A stretch of 64,000 nucleotides of DNA from Rhodobacter sp. NTK016B. GTDB taxonomy: Bacteria > Pseudomonadota > Alphaproteobacteria > Rhodobacterales > Rhodobacteraceae. The notes below the pieces were generated by a model. That model worked only from the letters and a program-made list of their open reading frames with translations, was not told where the DNA came from and searched no databases. Location of the stretch: positions 1 through 64,000 of the forward strand of contig NZ_JAFKOK010000008.1 in the NCBI RefSeq assembly GCF_017303295.1. The letters are read 5' to 3'. How positions within the stretch are numbered: position 1 is the first letter of the stretch; every line of letters starts with the position of its first letter. Of the stretch, positions 45,154-53,826 are shown one piece after another. The position numbers and the translations under genes are program-made.

Positions 45154-45951
45154 TCAGGGCCGCACGAAACGCGCCGAATCGCGCGCGCCCTGCTGGCCGG
45201 GACGCACGGGCGCCCCGGCAGCGCCCGCGCCCGGGCTCAGCTGATCGGCAAGCTGGCGCACCCGCTCGCCGAACACCATGCCCAGCGAGAGCGGCCGGTC
45301 GCTGCTTTCGACCCGCGCCGAGATCACCGAGACGATGCGTGGCTCGCCCGCCTCGACGATGAAAACCGGCGAGCCGGACGCGCCGTAATCGATATCGCAC
45401 GAGAACACGGTGATCCCGTCATGGCGCTGCTCGACGACATGGCAGCTTTCCTGAATCGAAGGGGCCTCGGCGCGGTTGCGGGCATAGCTGATCACGGCCA
45501 CCGAATCGCCGGTCTCGACACCGCGATCGGCCACCCGGAAGGGCAGGATCGCCGTGGTCCGCACCGGGCGGTCGAGTTCGAGCAGCGCGATATCGGCAGG
45601 GACATTGCCCAGCTCGGCCCCGGCGGCGAAGTCGAATTGCGGCCAGATCGACGACCGCCGGATGCCGCGGATCGCCTCGGCCCGGCCCGTGCGCCACCCG
45701 GCGAGGAATTCCAGACGGTCCTCGGGCAGCCGCACACCGGTGCGGCGGTCGAACAGGCAATGCGCGGCGGTCAGCACCAGCGTGTCCGAGATCAGCGTCG
45801 CGGTACAAAAGCCCACGCCCTGCATGTTGAGCCGACCCACGGCCTCCCACCCCCGGCTGGCATCGCCGGTCTGCAGGCTCTGCAGGCGGCTGTCCTGCTG
45901 GGCCTGCACGGCGAGCGGAAACACGGCAAGGAGAAGGGCGATCAGGCGCAT
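45154..45951 (-). CDS. Exported trypsin-like serine protease
   Basis: A 265-residue S1 protease. It has a signal peptide (MRLIALLLAVFPLAVQA) and the full triad: His in LVLTAAHCLFD, Asp in ADIALLELDRPV, Ser in DYGASGSPVF. Cysteines at CTA/HC and CH/CD positions are placed for two disulfides. The chymotrypsin-like IVGG activation end is not obvious, so it may not be a classical zymogen. It should act in the periplasm or outside. Substrate unknown. Confidence 0.86.
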   Translation of the reverse strand: MRLIALLLAVFPLAVQAQQDSRLQSLQTGDASRGWEAVGRLNMQGVGFCTATLISDTLVLTAAHCLFDRRTGVRLPEDRLEFLAGWRTGRAEAIRGIRRSSIWPQFDFAAGAELGNVPADIALLELDRPVRTTAILPFRVADRGVETGDSVAVISYARNRAEAPSIQESCHVVEQRHDGITVFSCDIDYGASGSPVFIVEAGEPRIVSVISARVESSDRPLSLGMVFGERVRQLADQLSPGAGAAGAPVRPGQQGARDSARFVRP

Positions 45952-46032
45952 GGGGTCTCGCAGGCGGGGTTGAGACGGGTGTGCCCGGCGATGGTGGCGG
46001 AATTTTGGCGGAGGGGTGGGGACGCCTCCGGC

Positions 46033-46056
46033 GGGAGTATTGGGGGCAGGGTGAAA
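46033..46056 (+). repeat. Intergenic motif, family B copy 3
   Basis: GGGAGTATTGGGGGCAGGGT followed by GAAA. It is a more divergent copy, between the protease gene and the alanine-rich gene. Confidence 0.45.
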
Positions 46057-46089
46057 TCAGCAAACAATCAGAGTTTGAGACGCCACTTC

Positions 46090-47361
46090 TTAATCTCTTG
46101 GAATAGAAGGCCAGATAGGGATGACCGGTCCGGGCTCCAAAGGTTCGATAATATTGCTTAGAGCTTCTGCGCCTTCGGCCACGGCGGGACCGCCGAAGAA
46201 GCTGAAATTCGTGGTAATCATTGTTGCGAGCAGCGCACCCGTTGCGCTGCCGAGACATCCGGCAAACACTTCGCGCATCAACGATGCTTTCGGACCGTTG
46301 GCCGAGGCGATGAGAGTGGCGTTTTGCTGTTTGAGAACTCTGATTTGTTCTTCGAGCCTGACGATGAGCAGCTCCTTGTCAGAGGTCTCGGCCAGCAATT
46401 GCGCGATTTTTCCGAAGGTCTTCGCAAGTGTTACAATCGGCTCGAGTTCCGGCGGCGTCTCATTGGGGCAGCCTACTTGCCGCAGATACGCTGCTTCCAT
46501 GGTCTCGAACTGAACGCGCAAGAACTCAGCGGAGCGCCGCGAGGCGGTCGGCGTCGCGAGCACGAGTTGGATATGTGAACGTTCAACGTCGGTGATTTGC
46601 GGAGGGTCTGGTGGCTTCGTCGCCTGAGACCGATGTTCATGCACGATACCGGCGATCAGCGCGTTGACTTCTGCTTCGGGTTTGTCCCAGTCCGCGTCGT
46701 CGATCAGCGCGATCTTGGTCAGGAGGTCCCAGTCCTGTGCCTCGCCTTTGAGGGCCTTGTCGTACCAGTCGAGCCAGAAGTGCCAGCCGGGCCCCTGATC
46801 CGAGAGGGTGTCGCGGATTTCGGACCATTGCGATTCGAACGGATTTTCCTCGGGCCAAAGCCGTACGGCATTGAGGTCTGTGCCTGCCTCCAGGGCGGAG
46901 GCGTCGGTGGCACAGGCGGCAAAGACAGCAACGGCAGTACCGGCAGCGGCATGGGATGCATAGGCGGCCGCAAAAGCGGCACGGGAAGCAAGGGATGCAT
47001 CGGCGGCGAAGATTGCCGCTCGGGAGGCATCAGCCGCAGCATTGCCGGCAGGATTAGTGGCATGGGCGGCGGGGCCCGCGGCATGGGCGGCGTGGGCGAC
47101 GGCTTGCCTGATTGGCGGGGTTGGATAGGTACCCCCAACTCCGCCAATCAGGTTCACGCGCAGTACTTCGTTCGCGTTAGCATCACGGTTGTTGTGCTTC
47201 GCAACCTGTTGCCACCGCCAATAAATCGGCAAGACCCGCATCGCCGCCCTGTGCGCGATCAGGACGGCCCATCGCTGCGCTTCCTCTTCTCCGATGCGGT
47301 CAGGCAGGCTTTCCAGCCACGCCCTCAGGCTTTCTCCATCCCTGATCTCGCTCGCATCCAT
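46090..47361 (-). CDS. Alanine-rich protein with coiled coil and C-terminal membrane segment, function unknown
   Basis: A 423-residue protein. Residues 1-55 (DGESLRAWLESLPDRIGEEE, then RWAVLIAHRAAMRVLP) open the way many alphaproteobacterial proteins with alanine-rich repeats do. Residues about 80-165 are an alanine-rich tract of short AAxAA-like repeats. Then come an acidic, tryptophan-rich stretch (WSEIRDTLSDQGPGWHFWLD), a coiled coil (LIVRLEEQIRVLKQQNATLI near 350-370) and one hydrophobic segment (CLGSATGALLATMIT). I use MDASEIRDG as start. G+C in the 3' part (about 53-58% by count of several lines) is lower than its neighbours, which hints at transfer. No function is assigned. Confidence 0.7.
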   Translation of the reverse strand: MDASEIRDGESLRAWLESLPDRIGEEEAQRWAVLIAHRAAMRVLPIYWRWQQVAKHNNRDANANEVLRVNLIGGVGGTYPTPPIRQAVAHAAHAAGPAAHATNPAGNAAADASRAAIFAADASLASRAAFAAAYASHAAAGTAVAVFAACATDASALEAGTDLNAVRLWPEENPFESQWSEIRDTLSDQGPGWHFWLDWYDKALKGEAQDWDLLTKIALIDDADWDKPEAEVNALIAGIVHEHRSQATKPPDPPQITDVERSHIQLVLATPTASRRSAEFLRVQFETMEAAYLRQVGCPNETPPELEPIVTLAKTFGKIAQLLAETSDKELLIVRLEEQIRVLKQQNATLIASANGPKASLMREVFAGCLGSATGALLATMITTNFSFFGGPAVAEGAEALSNIIEPLEPGPVIPIWPSIPRD

Positions 47362-47429
47362 CGCACGCACCTGCCTTGCACACGCAGCACGGTAGCGAAG
47401 GCGCGGTATGCGGGCAATCCGGGGTGAGG

Positions 47430-47451
47430 GGGTGCGTGCGGGCACGCACCC
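47430..47451. repeat. Intergenic hairpin repeat, family C copy 3
   Basis: GGGTGCGTGC-GG-GCACGCACCC, a perfect 10-bp stem, between the alanine-rich gene and glcF. Confidence 0.65.
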
Positions 47452-47458
47452 GACGGGA

Positions 47459-48769
47459 TCAGGTCAGGACCGGCACGCCCGCCCTCTCGCCCAGCGCCGC
47501 CGGCCTCGGGCCCCCTGTCGCCCAATCGACCAGCTCGACCGTGTGCACCACCGGCACGCCGGTGCCGGAGCCGATCTGCATCATGCAGCCGATATTGCCT
47601 GCCGAGATCACGTCGGGCGTCTTGGCTTCGAGCGTGGCGACCTTGCGGCGTTTCAGCTCGCCCGAAATCTCGGGCTGGAGCAGGTTGTAGGTCCCCGCCG
47701 AGCCGCAGCACAGATGGGGATCGGCGGGTTCGACGACCGTGAATCCCAGCCGCTTGAGCAGCGCCTTCGGCGCGTCCTTGATCTGCTGGCCATGCTGCAG
47801 CGAGCAGGCGGCGTGATAGGCCACGCGCAGGGGCTCAGGCGCCGCGCCCTCGGGCTTGAGTTGGGTCAGGACCTCGGACACGTCGCGCGCCAGCCCGGCA
47901 ATCGTCGCGGCGTCGTCGGCCAGCGGATCGTTGCGGAACATGTGCCCGTAATCCTTGACCGTGGTGCCGCAGCCCGAGGTGTTGATGACCACGGCGTCGA
48001 GGCCCTCGCCCCTGACCTCGGCCATCCAGGCGCGGATATTCTGCGCGGCGGAGGCATGGCTCTGATCCGTCTGGCCCATATGGTGGGTCAGCGCGCCGCA
48101 GCAGCCCGCGCCCCTGGCCACGACAACCTCGCAGCCCAGCCGGGTCAGCACGCGGATCGTGGCGTCGTTGATATCGGTGTTGAGCGCCTTTTGCGCGCAG
48201 CCGGTCATCAGCGCGACGCGCATCCGGCGCGGCCCCTGCACCGGGAAGACCTGTGGCGCGTCGTTGCGGCTGACGGGCGGGATCTGTTTCGGCGCCATGG
48301 CCAGCATCGCCTTCAGCCGCGCATCGGGCATCAGGAAAGCGAAGGGACGACCGATCTTGGCGCCCAGCAGCGCCAGCCGAAAGCGGGTGGGATGCGGCAG
48401 GATCCGCGCCAGTGTCCAGCGCAGGAAGCGGTCCATGAGCGGGCGCTTATAGGTCTTTTCGATATGCGCGCGGGCAATGTCCACGAGATGCATGTAATGC
48501 ACGCCCGACGGACAGGTCGTCATGCAGGCAAGGCAGGACAGGCAGCGGTCGATATGCTTGACGGTCTTTTCATCCGCCGGGCGGTCTTGTTCGAGCATGT
48601 CCTTGATCAGGTAGATACGCCCGCGCGGACTGTCGAGTTCATCCCCCAGCACCTGATAGGTCGGGCATGTGGCGGTGCAGAAGCCGCAATGCACGCAAGT
48701 GCGCAACACCTCGTTGGCACGTTGGATCGCGGGGGCCTTGAGCTGTTCGGGCGTGAACGTGGTCTGCAT
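47459..48769 (-). CDS. glcF: Glycolate oxidase, iron-sulfur subunit
   Basis: A 436-residue subunit that takes electrons from the flavoproteins GlcD and GlcE during glycolate oxidation. Two 4Fe-4S motifs lie in the first 110 residues (CVHCGFCTATCPTY and CLSCLACMTTCPSGV), followed by two CCG domains (GAGCCGALTHH and HLCCGSAGTYN). It starts at 48769; the longer frame upstream overlaps the small membrane gene. It is the last gene of the glc unit. Confidence 0.95.
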   Translation of the reverse strand: MQTTFTPEQLKAPAIQRANEVLRTCVHCGFCTATCPTYQVLGDELDSPRGRIYLIKDMLEQDRPADEKTVKHIDRCLSCLACMTTCPSGVHYMHLVDIARAHIEKTYKRPLMDRFLRWTLARILPHPTRFRLALLGAKIGRPFAFLMPDARLKAMLAMAPKQIPPVSRNDAPQVFPVQGPRRMRVALMTGCAQKALNTDINDATIRVLTRLGCEVVVARGAGCCGALTHHMGQTDQSHASAAQNIRAWMAEVRGEGLDAVVINTSGCGTTVKDYGHMFRNDPLADDAATIAGLARDVSEVLTQLKPEGAAPEPLRVAYHAACSLQHGQQIKDAPKALLKRLGFTVVEPADPHLCCGSAGTYNLLQPEISGELKRRKVATLEAKTPDVISAGNIGCMMQIGSGTGVPVVHTVELVDWATGGPRPAALGERAGVPVLT

Positions 48770-48771
48770 GT

Positions 48772-49113
48772 CTATCCCCAGATCCAGAAAGTCAGCGGCG
48801 CCAGAAGGGCGACGGCAAAGCCCAGCGCCTTGGGCAGCGGGGTTTGCGTCAACGCCGCGCCGAAAGCGCCGCAAGAGACGCTGTAGAGCGTAACGATGAG
48901 CGAGAGAAAGGCGGCCTCGGCGCGCAGGCTGTAGCCCGGCGCGCGCAGCAGGACGACGCACAGCATCGCGGCGATGGCGATGGTCAGCGACAGCGCGATG
49001 CCGGTAGTCGCGCCGCTTTCGGGGTCGCGGCGGCCGATGATGATCCGGCGCATCAGCAAGATCGTGGCGAGGCCGACCAGCGCGGGACTGAGGATGAGCA
49101 GGACGATATCCAT
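48772..49113 (-). CDS. Small membrane protein within the glc operon
   Basis: A 113-residue protein with about four hydrophobic segments (1-20, 38-60, 67-85 and 95-113) and a short basic loop (MRRIIIGRRDPESG). It fits between glcE (4-base gap) and glcF (2-base gap), so it is surely cotranscribed. It might anchor the oxidase to the membrane or carry a product, but this is inference from position. I recognise no family. Confidence 0.75.
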   Translation of the reverse strand: MDIVLLILSPALVGLATILLMRRIIIGRRDPESGATTGIALSLTIAIAAMLCVVLLRAPGYSLRAEAAFLSLIVTLYSVSCGAFGAALTQTPLPKALGFAVALLAPLTFWIWG

Positions 49114-49117
49114 CCGC

Positions 49118-50254
49118 TCAGCCCATCAGACCGGGATTGAACAGCCCGCGCGGGTCGAACCGTGCGCGCAGGCCCAGCGACAGCGCGGCGACGGGGGCCG
49201 GTTCGGGCTGAAAGCTGGGCAGGTTGCGCCGCGCCTCGACGCTGGCGCGGATGAGGGTGGCGTGCCCCCGGAACGTCCCCAGCCGGGCGCGCAGGTCGGT
49301 GCCCTCGGCCAGGCGCAGCCAGACCAGCCCGCCGCCCCAGTCGAAAAGCGCGTCGCCCCCGGCGCTTGCCGCCAGCGCGGGCGCGTCCGAGGGTTTTACC
49401 GACAGACGCCAGACATCGCCCGCGCCCTGCCCCGACGCGAAGGGCGTGACGTCGCGCACCTGCTGCCACAGCGTGACGCTATCCTTGCGCGACAGGCGCA
49501 CCGAGCGGCCAAACCGCGCAAGCGCCGTGGCAAGTTCCTCGGCACGGTATTCGACCGAGGCTTCGAACCCCTCGATCCGCAGGGCGGTGCGGCCGTCGGG
49601 CAGATGGGAGGCGGCGTTCACCTCCCATGGCAGGCTCAGGGCGGTGGACATCAGCGCCACCGCCTGCGCGGCGTCGAGACCGTCCCAGACCAGCGTCGCC
49701 GCGCTGTCGGGGGCGGGCAGCAGCTTGAAGCTGACCTCGGTCAACACGCCCAGCGTGCCCCAGCTTCCCGCCATCAGCTTGACCAGATCGTAGCCGGTGA
49801 CGTTCTTCATCACCCGCCCGCCATTCTTGACCACGTTGCCGGTGCCATCGACGAAGCGCACCCCGATCAGGCTGTCGCGGCAGGCGCCCGCCACCACCCG
49901 CCGCGGCCCCGAGGCATTGGCGGCGACCATGCCGCCCAGCGTGGGCGCGCCCGTGGTGCCCAGAAGCGCGCGGTGGTCCATCGGCTCGAACGGCAGGCGC
50001 TGACCCTCGGCGGCGAGGGCCGCCTCGACCTCGGCCAGCGGCGTGCCGGCGCGCGCGACCAGCGTCAGCGCGCCCGGCTCGTACAGCGTGATCCCGGACA
50101 GCCCGCCAGTTTCCAGCACCCCGCCCGGCTGGATCAGCCCGACAGGCCGCGTGCCGCCGCCCCGGATCGCCACCGGCGCGCTGGCGCCGCGCAGCACCTC
50201 CGCCAGCTCGGCTTCAGATTGCGGGCGGATGACGGCGAGGGCATCGGCGGTCAT
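49118..50254 (-). CDS. glcE: Glycolate oxidase, FAD-binding subunit
   Basis: A 378-residue FAD-binding subunit of the GlcDEF oxidase. The FAD domain shows IRGGGTRPVGL, TLGGMVAANASGPRR and DSLIGVRFVDGTG; MAGSWGTLGVLTEVSFKLLP is the family marker before the C-terminal cap, and ARFDPRGLFNPGLMG is the standard end. AAGGAG six bases before the ATG fixes the start. It is preceded by a gene for a small exported protein that is not in the E. coli operon. Confidence 0.94.
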   Translation of the reverse strand: MTADALAVIRPQSEAELAEVLRGASAPVAIRGGGTRPVGLIQPGGVLETGGLSGITLYEPGALTLVARAGTPLAEVEAALAAEGQRLPFEPMDHRALLGTTGAPTLGGMVAANASGPRRVVAGACRDSLIGVRFVDGTGNVVKNGGRVMKNVTGYDLVKLMAGSWGTLGVLTEVSFKLLPAPDSAATLVWDGLDAAQAVALMSTALSLPWEVNAASHLPDGRTALRIEGFEASVEYRAEELATALARFGRSVRLSRKDSVTLWQQVRDVTPFASGQGAGDVWRLSVKPSDAPALAASAGGDALFDWGGGLVWLRLAEGTDLRARLGTFRGHATLIRASVEARRNLPSFQPEPAPVAALSLGLRARFDPRGLFNPGLMG

Positions 50255-50342
50255 CGGGGGCTCCTTTCGGCGGGCGGGCACGGGGAAAACCCCGGCGGGC
50301 AAAGGCCTGCCGGGGTTGCGATGGCGCGAACGGGCGCGGCGC

Positions 50343-50816
50343 TTAGTGCCAGATAACCCGCGCGGTACAGGGTATCCCGGCGGGCAGTCCCCCCGGCAAC
50401 ACATGCGGCACGAAGACCGATTGTCCCGCGCGCATCTGCGGCAGCACCACGGTGCCGCGAAACGGGCTGCCGTCGATCGACCAGTTGGCCACCGCCCCCT
50501 GCGAGATGGGGACGGTCGCGGTCATCATGATGTCTTCGGGAAAGTCCGAGGGCGAGCCGCCCACCATGCACCGCATCGCCGGACGCACGCGCCGCGCTGT
50601 ACTGTACATCGGCGTGCGATGGCCCGCGACCGTCTCGGCGCGCAACAAGGGCCGCGCCGACGCGAAACCGGGCGGCGTATGCGCCGCCATTCGCTGCGCA
50701 AACTGCGGGCTGTCGGTATCGAGGGCGAAAGCCGGGCTGGTCAGGGCCGGCCCGGCGAACGAGAGCGCCGCCAGAAGACCGGCGGTCAGGGCGGTTTTTG
50801 GAAAGCGGCTGAGCAT
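50343..50816 (-). CDS. Small exported protein within the glc operon, function unknown
   Basis: A 157-residue protein with a signal peptide (LTAGLLAALSFAGPALTSPAFA, cleavage near 31) and a mature beta-rich part with two cysteines (MRCMVGG, PCTARVIWH) that could bond. It lies between glcD (155-base gap) and glcE (88-base gap) on the same strand. It may be exported with glycolate metabolism or simply inserted. The gap in front holds a 13-base palindrome, so it may have its own promoter. I recognise no family. Confidence 0.65.
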   Translation of the reverse strand: MLSRFPKTALTAGLLAALSFAGPALTSPAFALDTDSPQFAQRMAAHTPPGFASARPLLRAETVAGHRTPMYSTARRVRPAMRCMVGGSPSDFPEDIMMTATVPISQGAVANWSIDGSPFRGTVVLPQMRAGQSVFVPHVLPGGLPAGIPCTARVIWH

Positions 50817-50946
50817 GGCTGAATCCTTGGTTGCGATGGATCCGTCCGGCGCGATCGGGATCGGCGCCGAAGGTCATGGCAACAAGGTGCAGGCAGGGGC
50901 TCAGGTCAGGCAAAATCGTGTCCCGGTTATGCGGTGGCGGAAATGT

Positions 50947-50959
50947 GTTATCCGATAAC
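50947..50959. promoter_or_regulatory. Palindrome upstream of the exported protein gene
   Basis: GTTATC-C-GATAAC is a perfect 6-1-6 inverted repeat in the gap between glcD and the small exported protein gene. A regulator site is possible. Confidence 0.35.
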
Positions 50960-50971
50960 GAAGGTGCAGGA

Positions 50972-52405
50972 TCAGCCCGCGCGGCGGCTTTCGCTGGCCG
51001 CGAGCGGAAAGACCTTGGCGGGGTTGAGCAGCCATTTCGGATCGAACACGTCCTTGACGCGCATCTGCGCTTCCAGATCCTCGGGCGCGAATTGCACATT
51101 CATCAGGTCACGCTTTTCGATCCCCACCCCGTGTTCGCCGGTCAGACAACCGCCCACCTCGACGCAGAGTTTCAGGATCTCGGCGCCCATCACCTCGCAG
51201 GTTTCCAGATCACCGGGCTTGTTGGCATCAAACAGGATCAGCGGATGCATGTTGCCATCGCCCGCATGGAACACATTGGCGACCTTCAGCCCGAATTGCT
51301 CGGACAATTCGCCGATGCGGCGCAGCACGAAGGGCAGCTCCGAAACCGGGATCGTGCCATCAAGACAGATGTAGTCGCCCATCACCCCCATCGCCCCAAA
51401 GGCCGATTTCCGCCCCAGCCAGATCTTGCGCGCCTCGTCCTCGGACTGGCTTTCGCGGAACTCGACGGGATCGTGGCGCGCCGCGATCTGGCGGATCAGG
51501 CCCAGCTGCGCGTCGATCTCGGCCTCGGATCCCTCGACCTCGACGATCAGCAGCGCCTCGCAATCGGGATAGCCCGCATGGGCGAAATTCTCGGTGGCGA
51601 CGATGCACGGTCGGTCCATGAACTCGATGGCCACGGGCAGGATCCCGGCCTTGATGATGTCGGACACGCAGGCGCCTGCCACTTCGTTCGAGCCGAACCC
51701 GATCAGCACGGGCCGCGCGCCTTCGGGCTTGGGCAGGATGCGCAGCGTGGCCTCGGTGACGACACCCAGCTGCCCTTCCGAGCCGCAGATCAACCCCAGC
51801 AGGTCATAGCCGCCCGCATCCATATGCGCACCGCCCAGTTCCAGCACCGTGCCATCCATCTGCACAAGCGTGACACCCAGCAGGTTGTTGGTGGTCACGC
51901 CGTATTTCAGGCAATGCGCGCCGCCCGAATTCATGCCGATATTCCCGGCAATCGCGCAGGCCAGCTGCGACGAGGGGTCGGGCGCGTAGAAGAACCCGTC
52001 GGCCTCGACCGCACCCGTCACCGACAGGTTGGTGCGCCCGGTCTGCACGCGGATGAAGCGGTTGTCGTAATCGGTTTCCAGCACCTGCGTCAGCCGCGCC
52101 ACGCCCAGGATCACGCTGTCGGCGGTGGGCAGCGCGCCGCCCGCAAGGCTGGTCCCCGCACCACGCGGCACGACCGGCACGCCCTCATCATGGCAAAGCC
52201 GCAGCACCGCCGCCACTTCCTCGGTCGTCGAGGGCAGCACAGCGGCCAGCGGCGGGCAGCGATAGGCTGTCAGCCCGTCGCATTCATAGGCGCGGGTCTC
52301 GATCGGATCGTCGATCACCGCGTCCCCGGGCAGCACCTCGCGCAGGCGCCGGGTGATGCGGGTACGCCGGGCGAGAATATCGGCGCTGGGGGCTGGCATC
52401 TGCAT
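50972..52405 (-). CDS. glcD: Glycolate oxidase, FAD-linked catalytic subunit
   Basis: A 477-residue flavoprotein that oxidises glycolate to glyoxylate. FAD-binding PRGAGTSLAGGALPT near 83-97 and AGNIGMNSGGAHCLKYGVT near 150 are diagnostic, and the C-terminal HAGDGNMHPLILFD and CLTGEHGVGIEKRD carry the conserved catalytic-site histidines. AAGGAG precedes the ATG at 52405. It is the first gene of the glc unit; an inverted repeat that may be an operator lies 20 bases upstream. Confidence 0.95.
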   Translation of the reverse strand: MQMPAPSADILARRTRITRRLREVLPGDAVIDDPIETRAYECDGLTAYRCPPLAAVLPSTTEEVAAVLRLCHDEGVPVVPRGAGTSLAGGALPTADSVILGVARLTQVLETDYDNRFIRVQTGRTNLSVTGAVEADGFFYAPDPSSQLACAIAGNIGMNSGGAHCLKYGVTTNNLLGVTLVQMDGTVLELGGAHMDAGGYDLLGLICGSEGQLGVVTEATLRILPKPEGARPVLIGFGSNEVAGACVSDIIKAGILPVAIEFMDRPCIVATENFAHAGYPDCEALLIVEVEGSEAEIDAQLGLIRQIAARHDPVEFRESQSEDEARKIWLGRKSAFGAMGVMGDYICLDGTIPVSELPFVLRRIGELSEQFGLKVANVFHAGDGNMHPLILFDANKPGDLETCEVMGAEILKLCVEVGGCLTGEHGVGIEKRDLMNVQFAPEDLEAQMRVKDVFDPKWLLNPAKVFPLAASESRRAG

Positions 52406-52425
52406 GGCACTCTCCTTCGGCCACT

Positions 52426-52446
52426 TTGGTAAGAAAAATATACCAA
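52426..52446. promoter_or_regulatory. Predicted operator upstream of glcD
   Basis: TTGGTA-(9)-TACCAA, a perfect 6-9-6 inverted repeat in a short A+T-rich patch, 21 bases before the glcD start codon. GntR-type regulators of glycolate genes (GlcC/PdhR) use TTGGT...ACCAA half-sites, but with three-base spacing, so identity is uncertain. Confidence 0.5.
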
Positions 52447-52502
52447 TTGAGGGCAAAGTCCAGCATCTTGACAGGGCATCCCCCGCATCGGACACCGGAG
52501 AC

Positions 52503-53216
52503 ATGACGCTGGCCACGCTCACCTCGCTGCTCTCGCCCCTCGACGCCCTCGCGCTGGGGGTGATGGCGCTCAGCTGGTACCTGCTGGGCTGGCGGATCGA
52601 GAAAGTGGATGCGAAAACGCCGTCGGTGACGATCCTGATGGCCGATTACCGACGCGAATGGCTGGTGCATTTCGTCACGCGCCAACCCCGGATCTACGAC
52701 GCCTCGGTGATTTCCAGCCTGCGCCAGAGCACCAACTGGCTGGCCTCGACGACGCTGCTGGCGCTGGGCGGGCTGCTCGCGCTGATCGGCAATCCCGAGC
52801 AGTTGCGCGGCGTGGCACAGGATCTGGTCCTCGACGCGCCCAGCGAACGCGCCTTCGAGATGCGCCTACTGCTGGCCGCGCTGTTCCTGTCGCACGGATT
52901 TCTGAAATTCCTGTGGTCGAACAGGCTCTTCGGCTATGCCTCGATCATGATGTCGACAGTACCGAACGACCCCGAAGATCCCCTCGCCTATCCCCGCGCC
53001 CGGCAATCGGCCGAGATCAACATCCGCGCCGCCTTCAACTTCAACCGGGGGCTCCGCGCGACCTATTTCGCCCTCGCCTCGCTGGCCTGGCTGTTCGGAC
53101 CCTGGACGCTGCTCGCCTCGACCGCCTTCGTCACCTGGCTGATCTGGTCGCGCGAATACGCCTCGCATTCGCGCGCCGTGCTGCTGAACCCGCCCCCGGA
53201 GAATCGCGCCGGGTAA
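52503..53216 (+). CDS. DUF599-family membrane protein
   Basis: A 237-residue integral membrane protein with four main hydrophobic segments: DALALGVMALSWYLLGW, TTLLALGGLLALIG, the LLLAALFLSHGFLKFLW stretch, and FALASLAWLFGPWTLLAS. The middle FGYASIMMSTVPND and AEINIRAAFNFNRGLRATYFAL are the DUF599 signatures. GGAG lies before the ATG at 52503. It is divergent from glcD and shares the small promoter region. The function of the family is unknown. Confidence 0.8.
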   Translation: MTLATLTSLLSPLDALALGVMALSWYLLGWRIEKVDAKTPSVTILMADYRREWLVHFVTRQPRIYDASVISSLRQSTNWLASTTLLALGGLLALIGNPEQLRGVAQDLVLDAPSERAFEMRLLLAALFLSHGFLKFLWSNRLFGYASIMMSTVPNDPEDPLAYPRARQSAEINIRAAFNFNRGLRATYFALASLAWLFGPWTLLASTAFVTWLIWSREYASHSRAVLLNPPPENRAG

Positions 53217-53229
53217 CGCGCGCCCTGCG

Positions 53230-53255
53230 CTTTCATTCTGCCGCAAATACTCATC
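53230..53255 (-). repeat. Intergenic motif, family B copy 4
   Basis: On the minus strand GATGAGTATTTGCGGCAGAA followed by TGAAAG. It lies between the convergent DUF599 and rlmH genes. Confidence 0.65.
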
Positions 53256-53289
53256 GACGACCGGCATGGGGCGCCCACGCCGGGCGGTA

Positions 53290-53760
53290 TCACACCCGGT
53301 GATAGGGCGATCCCGCAAGGATCGTCGCCGCGCGATAAAGCTGTTCGGCCAGCATCACCCGGACCAGCGCATGCGGCCAGACCATCCGCCCGAGCGAGAT
53401 CGCGGCATCGCCGGTCTCACGGAGCCCCGGCGACAGGCCGTCGGCGCCGCCGATGAAAAAGGCCACGTCCTGCGCGCCGGTATCGCGCCAGCGCTCGATC
53501 TTGCGCGCGAATTCGGGCGAGGACAGCACCTCGCCGCGCTCGTCCAGCATGACGCGGACAGCGCCGGCGGGACAGGCCTTGTCCAGAAGCGCCGCCTCGG
53601 CCTCCATCCCGCCGCCCTTGCGGTCGTCGAGCTGGTGCTCGCTCGTCGGTCCCAGCCCCATCGGGCGGCCCGTGCGGTCAAGGCGTTTGAGGTAATCGTC
53701 GATCAGGTCGCGCTCGGCCCCGCCGCGCAGGCGGCCCATGGCACAGATATGCAGACGCAT
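53290..53760 (-). CDS. rlmH: 23S rRNA (pseudouridine-1915-N3)-methyltransferase
   Basis: A 156-residue SPOUT-class methyltransferase, normal length, that methylates pseudouridine 1915 in the 23S decoding helix. The knot motifs are LDERGEVLSSPEFA, FFIGGADGL and the C-terminal HALVRVMLAEQLYRA with SPYHRV. It lies 66 bases after rsfS on the same strand; rsfS-rlmH is a very common bacterial pair. Confidence 0.95.
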   Translation of the reverse strand: MRLHICAMGRLRGGAERDLIDDYLKRLDRTGRPMGLGPTSEHQLDDRKGGGMEAEAALLDKACPAGAVRVMLDERGEVLSSPEFARKIERWRDTGAQDVAFFIGGADGLSPGLRETGDAAISLGRMVWPHALVRVMLAEQLYRAATILAGSPYHRV

Positions 53761-53826
53761 GACGCGGCTCCGTCGGTTCGCTCAGAGCCGCGGCGCATGG
53801 CACCGCGCCGCAAAGGCCCTAAGCAT

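Noticed and set aside
46860-47110. Repeated GGCAGC/GGCATG-like blocks that could suggest a tandem DNA repeat
   Set aside because: They encode the alanine-rich tract of the 423-residue protein and are irregular in length.
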